DNA of 47,038 bases from MGIIa-L3 sp11892u. GTDB lineage: Archaea; Thermoplasmatota; Poseidoniia; Poseidoniales; Poseidoniaceae. The notes beneath the pieces are model-generated. The model was not told the origin of the DNA. It saw nothing but the letters and a program-made list of their open reading frames with translations, and did not search any database. The DNA lies in the NCBI GenBank assembly GCA_965659685.1, contig CBFHXB010000017.1, forward strand, positions 1 to 47,038. Direction: 5' to 3'. The translations under genes were made by a program, and so were the position numbers. Every line of letters begins with the position of its first letter. Position 1 is the stretch's first letter. Below, one piece after another: positions 15,901 through 24,218 of the stretch.

Positions 15901-18018
15901 CCCGTCACCGGTCAGGTCGGTGCTGTTCAAGCGGGTGTAGACCACTTCTTCGCCGGCGGTGAGGTTGCCCGAGTCGACCCACGCGATGTGGACGTTGTTC
16001 TGGTCGTCGGTCAGGAGAGCAGGGAAGACGGAGTTCCCGCCGTACGGACTGTTCTGAGGCAGACCGGCCCAGCCTTCAACGTTGGAGATCGCCGTGTCCT
16101 CGATCTTCTTGATGGCGTAGGTGGAGAGGCCCTGTTCGGCACCGTCCCAAGCACCTGCGCCCTGAAGGCGGAGTTTGGTGTAGTACACCTCGTAATTGAC
16201 TTCCTTCTCGAAGCCGTAATCACGGCCGTCCATCCACGCGATGTGGGTGTTCCCTTGCAGGTCCACGCCGATGGAGGGGTGGAAGGAGTACGCGTCGTCG
16301 ATGGTCACACGGGTGTCGTTGACGACCACGAGGTGCCCGTCTGCACCGGCACCGGTGTCTTCGGCGTATCCGTTGCCGACCACGTTGGTGCCCATGTCAC
16401 CGGGGGTCCACTGAGCGTCGTTGTTCATCTTGCCGTAGGGGTCGAGGACGCTCATGTAGATCTCACGGGAGTTGTTCGTGGAAATGTAGACCATCGCTTC
16501 AACGAGGAGGTTCATGTTGTTGCTCGTGCCCGAGGGGAACTCGTACACTTGGCCACCGGCGTCGGTGTTGCGGATGGTGCTTCCCGGGCAGTTGCGGGTT
16601 TGCTGACTGACCACGCCGTTGGGGCATTGGGACAAGTCGCGGAAGTGAGATTCCACGGTGCCCGCGCCGCCGTAGCTCTGACCGTAGAGGCCGACGGGGA
16701 CGACGCCTGCGGTCACGCAGTTGTCGTGCGCCTCTTCGATGGACGCGGAGTCGTCAGCGCCCGTTGCGGGGTCGCCGTCCTTGGGTCCTTCGTCGGAGAT
16801 GGGGATGGCGATCTTCGTGGCGTTGGGGTTCCACTTGTGGTCCGAAGTGGAGGGAGGGTTGCCGGGCACGTTGCCCAAGGCGTCCTTCCAGGAAAGGCAG
16901 GCCCAGTTGGTACCGGGGCCCCAGTCTTCGCCAGAATAGCCGGAGTAAGTGTTGCCGTTGTAGATGGTCTCAGGGAGGACACGAAGGCCGCCGGAATCGT
17001 CGCTGTCGGTGGTGCCGAGTGCGGTGTTGCGAGGACCTTGGCCGCCCTTGTAGTAGGCCGCACAGTTGCCGGATTGGGCGACGCTGGGCAAGGTGTTGCC
17101 GAGGCCGTAGATGGTCTCGTACACCGACATGTTGGCGTCGGCGAGCAGGGGCTTGATGCCGCGGAAGTAGCCGCCACTGGCGAAGCTGCCGCCGTAAATC
17201 ACGGTGCACACGTCGGCCCACTCGGAGTACATCGAACCGGAGGTGTCGACCACGAAGACGAGTTCGACCTTTCCACCGCGGGTGTCGTCCCATGCGATCT
17301 GAACGTAGTCGTTCGCGTCAACGACCACGTCGGGGTGGCCCTTGTGTCCGATGATCGGCGTCAGGAGGGTGTCGTCGAAGAGGGTCAAGGTGGAGCCCGT
17401 GGTCACGTCGGGTTCGATCATCGAGTAGTAGATTTGGGGTTGCGCGAAGAACTTGTCAAGCGGGTCGTAGCTGTCCTGCCACACGACGTGGAGGGCGCCT
17501 TGGCTGTCGACGTCGATGGCCGGCCAGTCACGGTTCTGCGAGCGCTTCGAGATGATGGTGTCGTCGATGGACGAGATGGTTCCGTCCGTGGTCGCCTGTC
17601 CGTCCCGTGGCGCCTTGAACGGCTGGAGGGCGGAGTACATGATCGAGTGCTGACCGGCGCGGTCGGCCCACACGACGTGCACCGTGTCGTCTTCGTCGAC
17701 GACGAGGTCGGGGTGCGCGATCTTGTGGAGACCAGAGTTGCTGATCTGCGTCGCGTCGATCATCGTCTCACCGCGCGGCGAGAGCATCGAGTACCAGAGG
17801 TGCTGCCCGTTGCGGGTCCACACCAGGTGCACGTTTCCTTCGCTGTCGGAGCCCACCGCGGACTGTTGGTCCGAAGCAGCACCGCCGTCGACGACTTGCA
17901 CCGCTTCGGTGATGACCACGGTGTTGGCCTCGGCGGTATCGGAGACGATGAACATCGAGGTGCTCACGGAGAGCAAAAGCAGCATGACAAGGCTGAGGGA
18001 CTTCATTGATTGGCGCAT
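12994..18018 (-). CDS. Giant exported surface protein: VWA domain inserted in a seven-repeat propeller, plus CARDB-like repeats
   Basis: 1674 residues from ATG 18018; the longer frame to 18048 would swallow the GGAGGT Shine-Dalgarno. A signal peptide ('SLVMLLLLSVSTSMFIVS') leads into seven repeats of the form h-H-h-x-W-x-D (VHLVW, VHVVW, LHVVW, VQIAW, THIAW, VHIAW, AHIAW), each usually followed by an aromatic strand such as IYYSM. Repeat four is interrupted by a ~265-residue VWA domain with MIDAS 'VVDTSGSMYS' and a later 'PISDEGPKDGD'. Several NEW3/CARDB-like beta domains follow, then one C-terminal span ('ALPGAVVLLTVALFGVLFLVG') and a short basic tail. It is probably a cell-surface adhesin or binding protein; the ligand is unknown. 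Confidence 0.85.
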   Translation of the reverse strand: MRQSMKSLSLVMLLLLSVSTSMFIVSDTAEANTVVITEAVQVVDGGAASDQQSAVGSDSEGNVHLVWTRNGQHLWYSMLSPRGETMIDATQISNSGLHKIAHPDLVVDEDDTVHVVWADRAGQHSIMYSALQPFKAPRDGQATTDGTISSIDDTIISKRSQNRDWPAIDVDSQGALHVVWQDSYDPLDKFFAQPQIYYSMIEPDVTTGSTLTLFDDTLLTPIIGHKGHPDVVVDANDYVQIAWDDTRGGKVELVFVVDTSGSMYSEWADVCTVIYGGSFASGGYFRGIKPLLADANMSVYETIYGLGNTLPSVAQSGNCAAYYKGGQGPRNTALGTTDSDDSGGLRVLPETIYNGNTYSGYSGEDWGPGTNWACLSWKDALGNVPGNPPSTSDHKWNPNATKIAIPISDEGPKDGDPATGADDSASIEEAHDNCVTAGVVPVGLYGQSYGGAGTVESHFRDLSQCPNGVVSQQTRNCPGSTIRNTDAGGQVYEFPSGTSNNMNLLVEAMVYISTNNSREIYMSVLDPYGKMNNDAQWTPGDMGTNVVGNGYAEDTGAGADGHLVVVNDTRVTIDDAYSFHPSIGVDLQGNTHIAWMDGRDYGFEKEVNYEVYYTKLRLQGAGAWDGAEQGLSTYAIKKIEDTAISNVEGWAGLPQNSPYGGNSVFPALLTDDQNNVHIAWVDSGNLTAGEEVVYTRLNSTDLTGDGLTAIDPWEIAPVTRWNSNKLGPENGRQPSIGMPPAFSNDLGSGAHIAWSDTNKCSDEANNNRFTICYSHILTGQVDVELDVGETYYHVIEPGEQTVYNLTVNNSTPGPTDLVADAYTLNVSGVPQNWTATLYFADNHTTIFPDTVVPLAGGELARFYMRVKAPSIYQANEDEFASIVVTSKSTSDPAIQSSLITLTKMDVVHGINLETSHSIADIEQGQTAIFSITITNTGNVFDRFDFWDPATLEGQAEWVLPFAWQVNFPTSVELDPGQSVTKNLEVSVPTTEDPGLFVIYLKGWSAGEPVKSVQQGTYDILELQVFVSIRSTGNIVFEDAEIDSLEYVLPGQCTEYSVPVTKNFDSGDLVFTTPGAPEARPAEIDLPTWRMEHWTVEVDFRDAPGGNALGLNEPRTWEILGGDESVTHTVYVDVCAPSNATAGLGPAVTLKANLDSYPRISDSVLLSTNVIHVYDLDAGVDPEVGEDLYVNPGEEWLLPITVRNEGNGPDRYDFRLARVTDASGVDVLWDIDVPRNALQELSRDTYQTFEVRMNVPDQVEAGAYTVVFEAFSEEAYPDDKGRETRLRDTLVFNVQVNEFHDMRISMDPRVDNPVKTSAPGRVVSFEVNITNYGNVPDTPSLHNHTSNRDGDDVLWNTVPGMGSLSSWSVEWMQVEQIGADLFTTVPCEVLMSTASAFPEDRCVYLEDKDTWRMPEMDAYTTIGMVAAVNIGTDATLTTRDIGLKVTSLHGDAEAGGDHDDSPEWAGDDLDSNELIVTLRLRAPNLKIVEAEASEGSAKVGDTIPVRVVLANDGNTHATDIEIILCEQRRIDEDIKQDLRREGCADEDIVMRQVVGAILAPTDAEEEKQVEIYLLYPVSAGSKAVYVMIDPTNEIVEGSERDNIVYLPEELSSNAPALDVAAEVVSATALPGAVVLLTVALFGVLFLVGAARRGAVKARIAEQSSLMSVLSDEDGL

Positions 18019-18061
18019 AGGGTCGACCTCCAGTGGACTGGCACCCAAAATCGAGGTTTCA

Positions 18062-18072
18062 TCCTACTTAAC
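18062..18072 (-). promoter_or_regulatory. Promoter and Shine-Dalgarno of the giant VWA protein
   Basis: On the minus strand GCGGTTAAGTAGG puts a TTAAG TATA-like core about 50 bases before ATG 18018. Transcription would start near 18042. The leader then contains GGAGGT seven bases before the ATG (about 18026-18031), which is what decides the start. Confidence 0.5.
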
Positions 18073-18106
18073 CGCACCCCATTCAGGTCAGACGACCTGC
18101 AGGCCC

Positions 18107-18784
18107 TCAAATCCACTCTGAAGGGTCGAAATCGTTGCCGAACGGAGCGGCATCGTCGTCGAGGATCTGGATTTCTGCCGTCTCTTCGGCAACGCTGGGG
18201 CGGCTTGCATCGTTACCGCGCTTGCGCTTGCGTTCTTCCCAATCGTCCACTGGGCCAGGACGACCAACGCCTTGGCCGAAACCGAATTTGATTTCATGAA
18301 TCAAACCCAGTTTACTCATCCAAAGGGTGCGGAGGGATTGCATGACCTCGTTCTTGGTCAGGCCGTCAAACCAAACGGGAAGGCTGACGTTGAACGCTTG
18401 AAGCGGGCCCGGTCGAGCTTTGCCGTCGTGCCCCATGCTGAGGTTCCAATCCACGCCGCTTGTGATGAGGTGCATCCGCATTTCGTGGACCCATGCCTTC
18501 CATTCCTCTTCCTCCTCCCCCATCAGGGTGGACATCTCGTCCTGTTGGCCGGCGTCCACGCGGGTGACGCTTGAAACGGCCACTAAATCGCGCCCCTTTG
18601 GAACGACGACCGTGAAGGTATGGCCCCGTGGGCCTGGCGGGTACTTGACGGCGAGATGGACGTCAGCACGGGGGTCTTGTTGCTCTCGAACCTCGAGTCG
18701 CTCACCGGCGAACCAACGACGCAGAAGCGTGCCAACCTCGGAAGCGTCCATAATGCGACCTGAGGCTGGACTGATTTGAACCAC
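18107..18784 (-). CDS. DUF2299-like archaeal protein
   Basis: 225 residues. The region 'LLRRWFAGERLEVREQQDPRA' through 'WVHEMRMHLITSG' resembles the archaeal DUF2299 family, whose structure recalls a secretion-chaperone fold; no activity is established. The 40 C-terminal residues ('WEERKRKRGNDASRPS' onward) are charged and probably disordered, a tail beyond the core fold. The start is either GTG 18784 or ATG 18751; family similarity begins after both. It lies 9 bases after the acyltransferase stop on the same strand, so it is likely co-transcribed with it. Confidence 0.65.
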   Translation of the reverse strand: MVQISPASGRIMDASEVGTLLRRWFAGERLEVREQQDPRADVHLAVKYPPGPRGHTFTVVVPKGRDLVAVSSVTRVDAGQQDEMSTLMGEEEEEWKAWVHEMRMHLITSGVDWNLSMGHDGKARPGPLQAFNVSLPVWFDGLTKNEVMQSLRTLWMSKLGLIHEIKFGFGQGVGRPGPVDDWEERKRKRGNDASRPSVAEETAEIQILDDDAAPFGNDFDPSEWI

Positions 18785-18793
18785 ACCGTCCCG

Positions 18794-20365
18794 TCACTCG
18801 TCAAGGACCGCGTGAAGGGCTTGCAATTCTTGGACAAAGGCGGCACCATGACGGCGACGTAAGCGTGACCGCCGCAGACCGCCACGAAGGACAACCCAAC
18901 CGTCCCATGCCCAAGCGAAGGACCAGCCGGACAGCACGAAAACGGGGAAAAGGAGCAGGAAGAAGCCCACCGCCGCGAGTTCAGGAACGCCGCTCGGCTC
19001 CAAAAGTCCACCGAAATAGCTCGCGGCGGTGAGCCCTCCCGCCACAATCGGCCACACGATCATCGAAGCAAACAAGGCGAACACGAAGTGGTACGTCGTC
19101 CTGGCGTCGACCCCTTCGTCGGTGGAATTTCCTTTCACGAAACCCAGCGTGGATTGAATCCCCATGGAAAGGAGGAAAACGGGGAGAAGGGGCAGGAAAA
19201 GCACGATGCGTGCCATCGCTCCAGCGGCCGCCATCGGTGAAGTGCGCCGGAGTCCACTGGCCTTCGCATCGATGTCCCTGCCGTCGAGTCCATGCACTTC
19301 CAAGCGTCGCGCCACCGCGTCGGCAGCGTGGAAGGCGGGCGAAGAGAGCGGTGCTGGGACAATGGCATCCACGTCGCGATCTTCCTCGGGACGAAGGGCG
19401 TCCCGTTCGGCCCGGGCCGCCATGACCTCGGATCTCCAATCGGGCAAGGCCCGTTGTTCACGCCGTGCACGAACGTGTGCAAGGGCGTGCAAGGCGCGGC
19501 GCTCGTCCCATGTGGCAAGGTCGGGCGTCAAGCGGCGAAGTTTGGGCGTCAAGGTGTCCCGAAGGGCCGTCACTGACTCGACGGGAGGTTCGCTCCAATC
19601 GTTGCGCTTCACCGCGGCCAAAAGGTCCGCGGGAATGTCGCCCAATTCCACCGGAATCGGTTCACCGTACTCCACGTGAGCATCGGTTCGGAAATGGTGA
19701 CGGACCCTGAAATGAAGCCCAACGGGAACCAGGTGCGGCAGAGGGCGCCCTTCGACATGGGCGATGGCGGCGGCGGCAAGCACGGTCCTCATTGGCCCCG
19801 TTCGAAAGCGAATCATGTGCGCCTCGTCGTGCGCGGTTCCCTCCGGAAACAGGGCCGATCCGTGGCCGTGCGAAATGCCCCGAGCGAGGTTGAGAAGGGT
19901 ACGGCCGTTGAGGTTCTGAGCCTCCTCTTTCGAAAACCCACCACGCAACAATTCCGCCTTGCGGACCACCGGTTGGACGGCCATCCGCCGCGTCCAGAAA
20001 CTGAGGATTGGTCGGGTGACCAGGTCATGCCGCCCGCCAATGACAAAGTGACTTGGGTGGGTGAGCATGATGGTCAAGGGGTCCATAAGAGCGTTGACGT
20101 GCCAAGCACAACACATCGCTCCTCGGTCGTGATCCAGCCGATCAAGGCCTTCATGGGTCATGGATTTGAACTGACCTCGGGCAACGATACGAAGCAACAC
20201 AAAGGCAAATTTTGTCCAACCGGGTGAACCGGGAATGGCCCGATCCCACCGTGGTTGTGGCACCGACATCAACGCGTCAAGGCGAACTTTGGAACTGGCT
20301 TTCGTCAAGGTGGGCAGGGCATCACCACGGTGATCCACCGTGCCGTCCTCGCCCACCTGCGTCAT
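18794..20365 (-). CDS. PlsC-type acyltransferase with C-terminal membrane spans
   Basis: 523 residues. The N-terminal half is a glycerolphosphate acyltransferase-like domain. 'WHVNALMDPLTIML' stands where the catalytic HX4D motif is expected (His and Asp five apart), and 'LFPEGTAHDE' matches the FPEGT block. 'HLVPVGLHFRVRHHFRTDAHVEYGEPIPV' (described, not quoted in full elsewhere) follows the usual order. Two or more hydrophobic helices near 390-500 anchor it in the membrane. Archaeal ether lipids do not use acyl-CoA:glycerol-phosphate transfer, so the acceptor is uncertain. Its ATG overlaps the end of the HIT gene, so the two are translationally coupled. Confidence 0.8.
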   Translation of the reverse strand: MTQVGEDGTVDHRGDALPTLTKASSKVRLDALMSVPQPRWDRAIPGSPGWTKFAFVLLRIVARGQFKSMTHEGLDRLDHDRGAMCCAWHVNALMDPLTIMLTHPSHFVIGGRHDLVTRPILSFWTRRMAVQPVVRKAELLRGGFSKEEAQNLNGRTLLNLARGISHGHGSALFPEGTAHDEAHMIRFRTGPMRTVLAAAAIAHVEGRPLPHLVPVGLHFRVRHHFRTDAHVEYGEPIPVELGDIPADLLAAVKRNDWSEPPVESVTALRDTLTPKLRRLTPDLATWDERRALHALAHVRARREQRALPDWRSEVMAARAERDALRPEEDRDVDAIVPAPLSSPAFHAADAVARRLEVHGLDGRDIDAKASGLRRTSPMAAAGAMARIVLFLPLLPVFLLSMGIQSTLGFVKGNSTDEGVDARTTYHFVFALFASMIVWPIVAGGLTAASYFGGLLEPSGVPELAAVGFFLLLFPVFVLSGWSFAWAWDGWVVLRGGLRRSRLRRRHGAAFVQELQALHAVLDE

Positions 20366-20790
20366 GCCTTCACCAATTCTTCTGACAGGGACGCCAAGTT
20401 CGCATCGTCCGCTCGTTGCCCCTGAGATTCAGGCCACAGGGCCGGCAAAGAACGACCGCCATCGCCATCGCTGCGCGGCAGCACATGGACGTGGACGTGA
20501 GGCACTTCTTGACCTGCTCCAGCTCCGTCGTGCACCAAGACAAGGAAATCCTTGGTCCCGTACACGACGCTCAGGCGGCGCTGTGCTTCTGCAACCCCGT
20601 CCATCAAAACGCGCCGCTCAGCGGGCATCAGGTCCGCCAAGCGTGGCACGCCTCGTTCGGGGACGACGAGCGTGTGGCCGGGGCGGCGAGGAAAAACGTC
20701 GAGGAAGGCGTACCATCCATCCCCGCGTGCCACCGGATGAGACGGTATCTCACCGCGGACGATCCGCTCGAACAAGGTGGCCTCGCCCAT
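20362..20790 (-). CDS. HIT-family nucleotide hydrolase/transferase
   Basis: 142 residues, a complete single-domain HIT protein (Hint-like). The catalytic triad motif 'HVHVHVLPR' (98-106) carries the three alternating histidines, the middle one being the nucleophile. The N-terminus 'LFERIVRGEIPSHPVARGD' and 'RPGHTLVVPERGVPRLADL' are standard family blocks. These enzymes hydrolyse AMP-linked or dinucleoside-polyphosphate substrates in the cytosol; the specific substrate is not visible. It overlaps the acyltransferase by four bases and follows the flavoprotein after 32 bases. Confidence 0.92.
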   Translation of the reverse strand: MGEATLFERIVRGEIPSHPVARGDGWYAFLDVFPRRPGHTLVVPERGVPRLADLMPAERRVLMDGVAEAQRRLSVVYGTKDFLVLVHDGAGAGQEVPHVHVHVLPRSDGDGGRSLPALWPESQGQRADDANLASLSEELVKA

Positions 20791-20822
20791 GGATTAGCGT
20801 GGTGCGAGGTTGTCTTGAACCC

Positions 20823-22457
20823 TCACGCCGATTCGGTCGGGGCGAGGACCCAATGACCGGAGACGCCTTTTCGCACGGCGAGCGTGTCGGTGGTGCCGTC
20901 GGCCGAAACAAGGGTGTGGTGCATTTGCGCTGCATCCGTCTCAGGGTGATCGTGGCGCACGTGCACGCCTCGAGACTCGGTGCGGGCCATGGCGCTCTGG
21001 ACCATGGCGCGTGCCTGTTGAACACCGTGTTGTGCCGCCAAGACCGCCTCAAGGTTGGCGTTGGCAACCAGCGACGTGTCGTCAAGATGTAGGGCCTCTG
21101 CTGAGACGGAGAGGGCCTCAAGCGCTTCCATCGCCGAGGTCAATTCGTCCGCTGACGTACCACCGTCAAAGGTGGTGCAGACGAGGGCGCTGACGGCGGC
21201 GGTCACCGCACCGGTTCGAACCACGCCTCCCTCGCCGTCGGCCGGGGCCATCATGGCCGAGAGGTCCGCTTCTGCTTCCAAAACGGCCGCAGCCACGGCC
21301 TTCGAGCCGCTGTGCGGTTGGTCGACCTGCCATGCCGCGGCGGACGCTCCCGCGGCTCGCCCGGACGTCAATGCGTCGAGCACGAGGTTGCCGGGAAGGA
21401 GGCCGGCGCCGTGGAGGCCAGTGCAGGCCGTGCCGCCGGCCGCATACAGGCCGGTGAACCAACGGGACCAGGAGCCGATGACGGCACGCCCTTCTTCGTC
21501 CACGGCCACGCCGCCAATGCTGGCAAAAGCGCGGGGTTCGATGGCGATGGTTTGACGGTCTGCGTCAGCACCAAGGCGTTGAGCGATGAGGCGGAAGGTG
21601 GCGTCGTACCACGGTCGAGCTTCGCCAAGGTTCCGCAGGTCGATGACGGCTTCTTTCGCCGTACGCACCGCATCGACGGCGGAAGCAAGGTCGTCGCCAA
21701 GGTCGATGGGCGTCCCGTCGGATTCGCACACCTCTGCGCCGTCGGCAAGGAGGCCAAGCGGGAGGGTCATGTCGGTGTCGCGAACGCCAAGGGGCGTTGA
21801 GGCGAGGAATTCCATGTCGCGCAGTGGGAGACCTGCTTGAAGCGCAAGGGACAAGCCGTGAGCGCCACGGCCAGAGGAAGCAAGGTCGGACGCACCTCCG
21901 TCGGCGAGGATGACGACCTTGCATTGCAAGCCGAGGACGCGCCCTCCGGTCAAATCGGCGACCACCAGGCCCTGAACGCGCTGACCGGCGTGGACCATTC
22001 GGAGCGGAACTTGATCGCTACGAAGCACCACGCCATGGCGCAGGCATTGCTCTTCCATGACCTGTTGGAGTTCACGGGCATCGGCGTCACCGGATCCCAC
22101 AACACGAGGTTGCCCGTGTCCAGGAAGGCGGCGGACATGAGGGAGCCCACGGAGGTCGCGGCGGAAAATCACACCGCGGCGCTCGAGGAGGTCCGCTTCG
22201 CGCACGGCCGAGGACGTCACGCTGGCCACGATGTCTTGATCGGAGAGGAAGGCGCCCGAGCGGATGGTGTCCTCTCGGTGCCCACGATTGGTGGACTCGT
22301 CAATGGCAGCGGCGATGCCGTCGCTCATTCGAGGATCACGACGACCGAGCGACTCTGCGGTCATCAGCAACACATTCGCGCCTTCCTTGGCCGCGTTGGC
22401 AGCAGCGGCAAGTCCCGCCGGCCCGTCACCAAGCACCACAACGTCCCAGACTTCCAT
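20823..22457 (-). CDS. Divergent flavoprotein of the succinate dehydrogenase / fumarate reductase / L-aspartate oxidase family
   Basis: 544 residues. The FAD site is 'VVLGDGPAGLAAAANAA' (7-23), an altered GxGxxG in which the first spacer is Asp. The family C-terminus shows as 'ARTESRGVHVRHDHPETD', and the FAD-contact block as 'GLYAAGGTACTGLHGAGLLP'. The Ala-Gln-Gly-Gly stretch of typical members is replaced by 'RMSDGIAAAI', so the covalent-FAD histidine environment is absent. No iron-sulfur or membrane subunit lies beside it, so it is not an obvious respiratory complex II. A soluble oxidase or fumarate reductase is possible; the substrate is unclear. Confidence 0.7.
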   Translation of the reverse strand: MEVWDVVVLGDGPAGLAAAANAAKEGANVLLMTAESLGRRDPRMSDGIAAAIDESTNRGHREDTIRSGAFLSDQDIVASVTSSAVREADLLERRGVIFRRDLRGLPHVRRLPGHGQPRVVGSGDADARELQQVMEEQCLRHGVVLRSDQVPLRMVHAGQRVQGLVVADLTGGRVLGLQCKVVILADGGASDLASSGRGAHGLSLALQAGLPLRDMEFLASTPLGVRDTDMTLPLGLLADGAEVCESDGTPIDLGDDLASAVDAVRTAKEAVIDLRNLGEARPWYDATFRLIAQRLGADADRQTIAIEPRAFASIGGVAVDEEGRAVIGSWSRWFTGLYAAGGTACTGLHGAGLLPGNLVLDALTSGRAAGASAAAWQVDQPHSGSKAVAAAVLEAEADLSAMMAPADGEGGVVRTGAVTAAVSALVCTTFDGGTSADELTSAMEALEALSVSAEALHLDDTSLVANANLEAVLAAQHGVQQARAMVQSAMARTESRGVHVRHDHPETDAAQMHHTLVSADGTTDTLAVRKGVSGHWVLAPTESA

Positions 22458-22515
22458 TTCGATGCCTCCGACAAGCGCGCGACGAAGGGACGCGCCATAA
22501 GGCCCGCGCTTGAAC

Positions 22516-24045
22516 CTAAGCCTCTTCTTCGTGGGTCAACACGTCATCGACCCGTTTCGGAAGCGGCCATTCGTTGATGGAACGAACCGTCACCAATCGA
22601 CGGACGAGGGCGCGGGCACCACCTCTGGCCGTCGGCCGGAGTTCGGTTCGGAGGACGCGCGCATCGATAAGTCGGCCACGCCCGTCTTTGAGGTGAACTT
22701 GGACGCGCGTTGAGCCGCGGAGGGTGGTGGGCCATGCCAGCCTGAACCAGAGCATGGTCGAGCGGTCGACGTGTTCGACCAAGCGATCCATCGCCGCTCG
22801 CCGGTCCTTTCCACGCAGATCGATGGGGGCCTCAAGTGCCCTGCAACCTTCGATCACCACGCGTTGATCGCGGCGAGAAGGCTCGCCTCCGGGAGCCAGG
22901 ATTTCGATGTGCGCCGGAACACGCCCTTCACCCCAGTGGTGGACGAGGACGAAGAGGTGCCCTGTGCCACGCTCGCACACGGGCCCGAGCGCGGTGTCCA
23001 CCCGCCAATCCCGGCCGGTGCGCCGGACGTTCCCCCCGACCACATCACCCAACAACCGGGTCAGGAGCAAGGCAGCGTTGGGTTGCGAAGCCAACGCATG
23101 CTGAATCAAACGCTGAACGGAACGCCAATTCATCACCGCCGTTTCGTCGAGGAGGAGACGGTCGACGGTGGGGCGGCCAAGCAGGTCGTCCAGGTGAGCC
23201 ATGGCGCTGGCGTCGTCGAAGTGTCCGTCGTGATGCAGGGCCAACACCAACAGGGTGCGTTCACGCACCAGCCGCGGGCCCCGGGGGTCGAGGGCGGCCT
23301 TGACCAATTCGTTGCACCATGCCTTCCAATCGATGACAAGATCGGGGTCCAAATGCGCGAGGACAAGGTCGGAAAGGGTCCCGTCAAACTGCGTGGAATG
23401 GTGCGTCGGCACGAAAGAGATCAGCAAAGGGTAGGGGTCGCCGAGTTGGAGCATCTTGTCCGCCGTCACCTGCGCATGCCACCCTTGGGCCACGCCGGTG
23501 ACGATGACCAACAGGATCGCGAGATTCCAGCCCACAGAACCCGTGGTGATGGCAGAAGCGGTCAGCAGCAACAAGGCAGCGGCGCCGATGAGCATCCCTT
23601 GTGCTGCGTTGACCCGTCGGAGTTCGTTGATGCCTTCCTGCACCAGGTCAAGCCCGGGTTGGGCCTTGAGGTCGTGGGATTGACCTCCCGGCCCACCGCC
23701 CCATGCTCGCAGTTGAATGCGGGCCTTCAGGACCTGTTGCGTCGCCTCACCCGCCAAGGTGGCGAAGGAGATGACCAACAAACTGAACGGCGCCCAGATG
23801 GCAAGCAGCGCGAGCGGCGAGGAGATGTTGGCCGTCGGGGCCGCTAAAATCACCACGGAGCCCATCACCAAGGGCATGCACAACCACTTGCGCCCGAGTT
23901 GGGACGCGGGATGGCGGGCCATGGCGCCGCTCCGTTGCCGAATGCGTTCTGCCGCGTTGAGTTGCGCTTCGGCTCGCTTGACGGGGTCCTCGGGACGGCT
24001 GAAGCCTTCCCCATACGGAACCGGGATGCCGTCCTCGCCGATCAA
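22516..24045 (-). CDS. Four-span membrane protein with large soluble C-terminal domain, unknown
   Basis: 509 residues starting at TTG 24045. GAGGTGA lies four bases before this TTG and fixes it, since no ATG is equally placed. After a charged, helical N-terminus ('KRAEAQLNAAERIRQRSG') come four hydrophobic helices in two hairpins (about 52-105 and 150-190), then ~310 soluble residues with no catalytic signature I recognise. The topology would leave both termini in the cytosol. No function is assigned. It is the first gene of a minus-strand run ahead of the flavoprotein (58 bases). Confidence 0.7.
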   Translation of the reverse strand: MIGEDGIPVPYGEGFSRPEDPVKRAEAQLNAAERIRQRSGAMARHPASQLGRKWLCMPLVMGSVVILAAPTANISSPLALLAIWAPFSLLVISFATLAGEATQQVLKARIQLRAWGGGPGGQSHDLKAQPGLDLVQEGINELRRVNAAQGMLIGAAALLLLTASAITTGSVGWNLAILLVIVTGVAQGWHAQVTADKMLQLGDPYPLLISFVPTHHSTQFDGTLSDLVLAHLDPDLVIDWKAWCNELVKAALDPRGPRLVRERTLLVLALHHDGHFDDASAMAHLDDLLGRPTVDRLLLDETAVMNWRSVQRLIQHALASQPNAALLLTRLLGDVVGGNVRRTGRDWRVDTALGPVCERGTGHLFVLVHHWGEGRVPAHIEILAPGGEPSRRDQRVVIEGCRALEAPIDLRGKDRRAAMDRLVEHVDRSTMLWFRLAWPTTLRGSTRVQVHLKDGRGRLIDARVLRTELRPTARGGARALVRRLVTVRSINEWPLPKRVDDVLTHEEEA

Positions 24046-24122
24046 GGGCTCACCTCAGGCCTTCGACGGACGCTCCCGCTTTGAAGGGACCCGCCCCGGC
24101 AGGTGGAAAGGTGGCCAATGAG

Positions 24123-24196
24123 CGGACGTGGCAGGATTCGAACCCGCGATCCCCGGCTTAGGAGGCCGGTGCATTATCCAGCTATGCTACACGCCC
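24123..24196 (-). tRNA. tRNA-Arg (anticodon CCT)
   Basis: A complete cloverleaf: acceptor GGGCGTG/CACGTCC, D stem GCAT/ATGC, anticodon stem CCGGC/GCCGG with loop CTCCTAA (anticodon CCT, reading AGG), and T arm GCGGG-TTCGAAT-CCTGC. There is no intron and the 3' CCA is not encoded. It lies 22 bases after the clamp-loader-like gene on the same strand, with no obvious promoter of its own, so it may be processed from that transcript. Confidence 0.96.
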
Positions 24197-24218
24197 GCTT
24201 CGGCCACCTGAGCAGCCC

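Noticed and set aside
12949..18009. Two very long plus-strand frames (775 and 729 codons) opposite the VWA protein
   Set aside because: They mirror the real minus-strand gene, have no start context, and their translations are Val/Gly/His-rich without family features.
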